Below, in pieces: positions 53,788-55,280 of a stretch of 55,280 nt of DNA (its first letter is position 1; every line of letters begins with the position of its first letter). The notes beneath the pieces were generated by a model. It made no database searches, was not told the DNA's origin, and worked only from the letters and a program-made list of their open reading frames with translations. The DNA is from Pseudomonas japonica (GTDB lineage Bacteria; Pseudomonadota; Gammaproteobacteria; Pseudomonadales; Pseudomonadaceae), in NCBI RefSeq assembly GCF_013522925.1, contig NZ_JAAMQU010000019.1, positions 1 through 55,280 of the forward strand, in the 5' to 3' direction. Position numbers and translations under genes: made by a program.

Positions 53788-54144
53788 ATGGCCCCGCCCA
53801 TGACCCCCACGGCACTGTTCAAGTGCCTGGCGGATGACACCCGTACCAAAATCACCTTGCTGATCGTGAGCCAGGGCGAGCTGTGTGTCTGTGAGCTCAC
53901 CGCCGCGCTCGACCTGAACCAGCCGAAAATTTCCCGCCACCTAGCCCTGCTGCGTTCGGCCGGCTTGCTGATGGACCGCCGTCAGGGCCAATGGGTGTAC
54001 TACCGCCTGCATCCCAAGTTGCCCGCGTGGGTCACCGCCGTGCTTAAAGACGTGGTGGACGCTAACCAGCAGTGGTTGGAAACCGAGGCCAAACGCCTTT
54101 GCGGCATGAACGACCGTCCCGTCAACCAGGCCGTGTGCAGCTGA
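53788..54144 (+). CDS. arsR: ArsR-family arsenite-responsive repressor
   Basis: 118 residues from the ATG at 53788 (GGAGG seven bases upstream). Winged helix with the metal-binding ELCVCELT motif in the recognition region (C-x-C), LNQPKISRHLALLRSAGLL, and RRQGQWVYYRLHP wing. Releases DNA on As(III) binding. Followed 25 bases later by arsB, so the operon starts here. A possible upstream extension in frame lacks a start signal. Confidence 0.93.
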   Translation: MAPPMTPTALFKCLADDTRTKITLLIVSQGELCVCELTAALDLNQPKISRHLALLRSAGLLMDRRQGQWVYYRLHPKLPAWVTAVLKDVVDANQQWLETEAKRLCGMNDRPVNQAVCS

Positions 54145-54169
54145 ATCACGTCCCAACCGAGTGACCCCA

Positions 54170-55280
54170 ATGCTGACTGCCGTACTGATTTTCATAGCCA
54201 CCATCGTGCTTGTCATCTGGCAACCCCGGGGGCTGGGCGTGGGCTGGGGCGCAACGTTTGGTGCCGTGCTGGCCCTGCTGACCGGTGTGGTCAGCGTGGG
54301 CGACATCCCCCAGGTGTGGCACATCGTCTGGAATGCCACCGCGACCTTTATCGCGGTCATCATCATCAGCCTGCTGCTGGATGAGGCCGGCTTTTTCGAA
54401 TGGGCCGCGTTGCATGTCGCGCGCTGGGGAGGCGGCAGCACACGCAAGCTGTTTGCGTTCATCATTCTCTTGGGCGCCGCAGTATCGGCCCTGTTTGCCA
54501 ATGACGGCGCCGCGTTGATCCTCACCCCGATCGTCATCGCGATGCTCCTGGCGTTGCGCTTTTCCCCTGCAGCCACCCTGGCCTTTGTCATGGCAGCCGG
54601 TTTTATCGCAGACACGGCGAGCTTGCCGCTGGTGGTGTCGAACCTGGTCAACATCGTCTCGGCGGACTACTTCAACATCGGTTTCAGCGAGTACGCCTCG
54701 ATCATGGTCCCGGTGAACCTGGTGAGCGTGGCGGCGACCTTGCTGATGCTGCTGTGGTTCTTCCGCAAGGAGTTGCCCAACACCTACGACCTGGCGCAGC
54801 TGCATCACCCTGATGAGGCGATCCGCGACCGACCAACGTTCATGGCCGGCTGGTGGGTCTTGGCGGTGCTGTTGATCGGCTTCTTCGTGATCGAGCCGCT
54901 GGGCGTGCCGATCAGTGCCATCGCAGCGGTGTGCGCCTTCGTGTTGTATGTGATCGCGGCCCGAGGTCACGCGATCAACACCGGCAAGGTGCTCAAGGGC
55001 GCACCCTGGCAGGTGGTGATTTTCTCCCTGGGCATGTACCTGGTGATCTACGGCTTGAAAAACGCGGGCCTGACCGACTACATCGCGCACCTGCTCAACG
55101 TCTTTGCCGGCTACGGCCTCTGGGGCGCATCGCTGGGCACCGGGCTGCTGACCGCCTTCCTGTCCTCGATCATGAACAACATGCCCACGGTGCTGGTCGG
55201 CGCCTTGTCCATCCATGCCGCCGAGGTCGATGGCGTGGTCCAGCAGGCCATGGTGTACGCCAACATCATCGGCTGCGACC
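54170..55280 (+). CDS. arsB: ArsB arsenite efflux pump, partial at window end
   Basis: Open to the window edge (370 codons). Starts at the ATG at 54170 with LTAVLIFIATIVLVIWQPRGLGVGWGA, and carries family segments FANDGAALILTPIVIAM, GFIADTASLPLVVSNLVNIVSADYF, and SSIMNNMPTVLVGALSI. Polytopic, with about ten membrane helices visible. It exports arsenite using the proton gradient or with ArsA. The missing end should lie within about 60 residues. arsR lies immediately upstream. Confidence 0.95.
   Translation, partial: MLTAVLIFIATIVLVIWQPRGLGVGWGATFGAVLALLTGVVSVGDIPQVWHIVWNATATFIAVIIISLLLDEAGFFEWAALHVARWGGGSTRKLFAFIILLGAAVSALFANDGAALILTPIVIAMLLALRFSPAATLAFVMAAGFIADTASLPLVVSNLVNIVSADYFNIGFSEYASIMVPVNLVSVAATLLMLLWFFRKELPNTYDLAQLHHPDEAIRDRPTFMAGWWVLAVLLIGFFVIEPLGVPISAIAAVCAFVLYVIAARGHAINTGKVLKGAPWQVVIFSLGMYLVIYGLKNAGLTDYIAHLLNVFAGYGLWGASLGTGLLTAFLSSIMNNMPTVLVGALSIHAAEVDGVVQQAMVYANIIGCD

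Noticed and set aside
54146..55216. Long minus-strand open frame of 356 codons
   Set aside because: It mirrors arsB on the plus strand, is rich in His/Gln/Arg with no fold, and has no ribosome-binding site.

Overview
The window looks like accessory DNA from a fluorescent-type Pseudomonas. Evidence for this is an MvaT-family silencer, an antR/antABC anthranilate module, a GtsA-type sugar-binding protein, ArsR/ArsB, and several Pseudomonas-style tyrosine recombinases and IS3/IS66 remnants. No rRNA, tRNA or CRISPR array was seen. The mosaic of intact cassettes, truncated genes and recombinase copies indicates repeated insertion and deletion.

Left part (1-15.3 kb): an IS3-family 3' end; an MvaT/H-NS-like silencer; a secreted delta-60/RTX-type protein; an IS66 scrap; a lipoprotein; and a decayed integrase copy. 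A two-gene unit follows (a glycine-zipper/TerB-like protein and a membrane-embedded HNH-nuclease-like protein), with a possible structured RNA and a small membrane protein after it. Next come an intact integrase with its overlapping partner gene and a divergent KfrA-like coiled-coil DNA-binding protein. A perfect 14-bp inverted repeat lies between the divergent genes, which looks like a recombination/resolution module.

Middle-left (16-21.3 kb): a divergent pair made of a DUF3800 protein and a membrane-anchored PIN-domain protein, which may be a defence locus. A broken type I secretion ATPase follows.

Core (21.3-37.9 kb): a catabolic cluster. On the minus strand are a Tat-exported flavin amine oxidase of the NicA2 type, an overlapping c-type cytochrome, a membrane protein and a dedicated TatA-like protein. 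An AntR-type AraC/XylS regulator sits between this arm and the plus-strand arm. The plus strand carries antABC (anthranilate 1,2-dioxygenase), then a second complete ring-hydroxylating oxygenase with its own different reductase, an isochorismatase-fold protein lacking its usual Asp and Cys, an SDR, a dienelactone hydrolase fused to an NTF2/SnoaL-like domain, an aldehyde dehydrogenase, a terminator and an outer-membrane porin. My reading is that an aromatic (possibly indolic) amine is deaminated in the periplasm, its aldehyde is oxidised, and the ring is processed to anthranilate and then catechol. The exact substrate is inference.

Right part (37.9-55.3 kb): a graveyard containing a chemoreceptor with its sensor domain deleted, a DUF1989 pseudogene, a truncated catechol 1,2-dioxygenase and an integrase fragment. 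After it come an orphan sugar-binding protein, a DUF1479 oxygenase, an AraC regulator, panB-lysE with a divergent Lrp/AsnC regulator, a decayed integrase, a complete but inactivated IS3-family element, an intact 320-aa tyrosine recombinase, three hypothetical genes and the start of an arsenic-resistance operon (arsR, then arsB running off the end).
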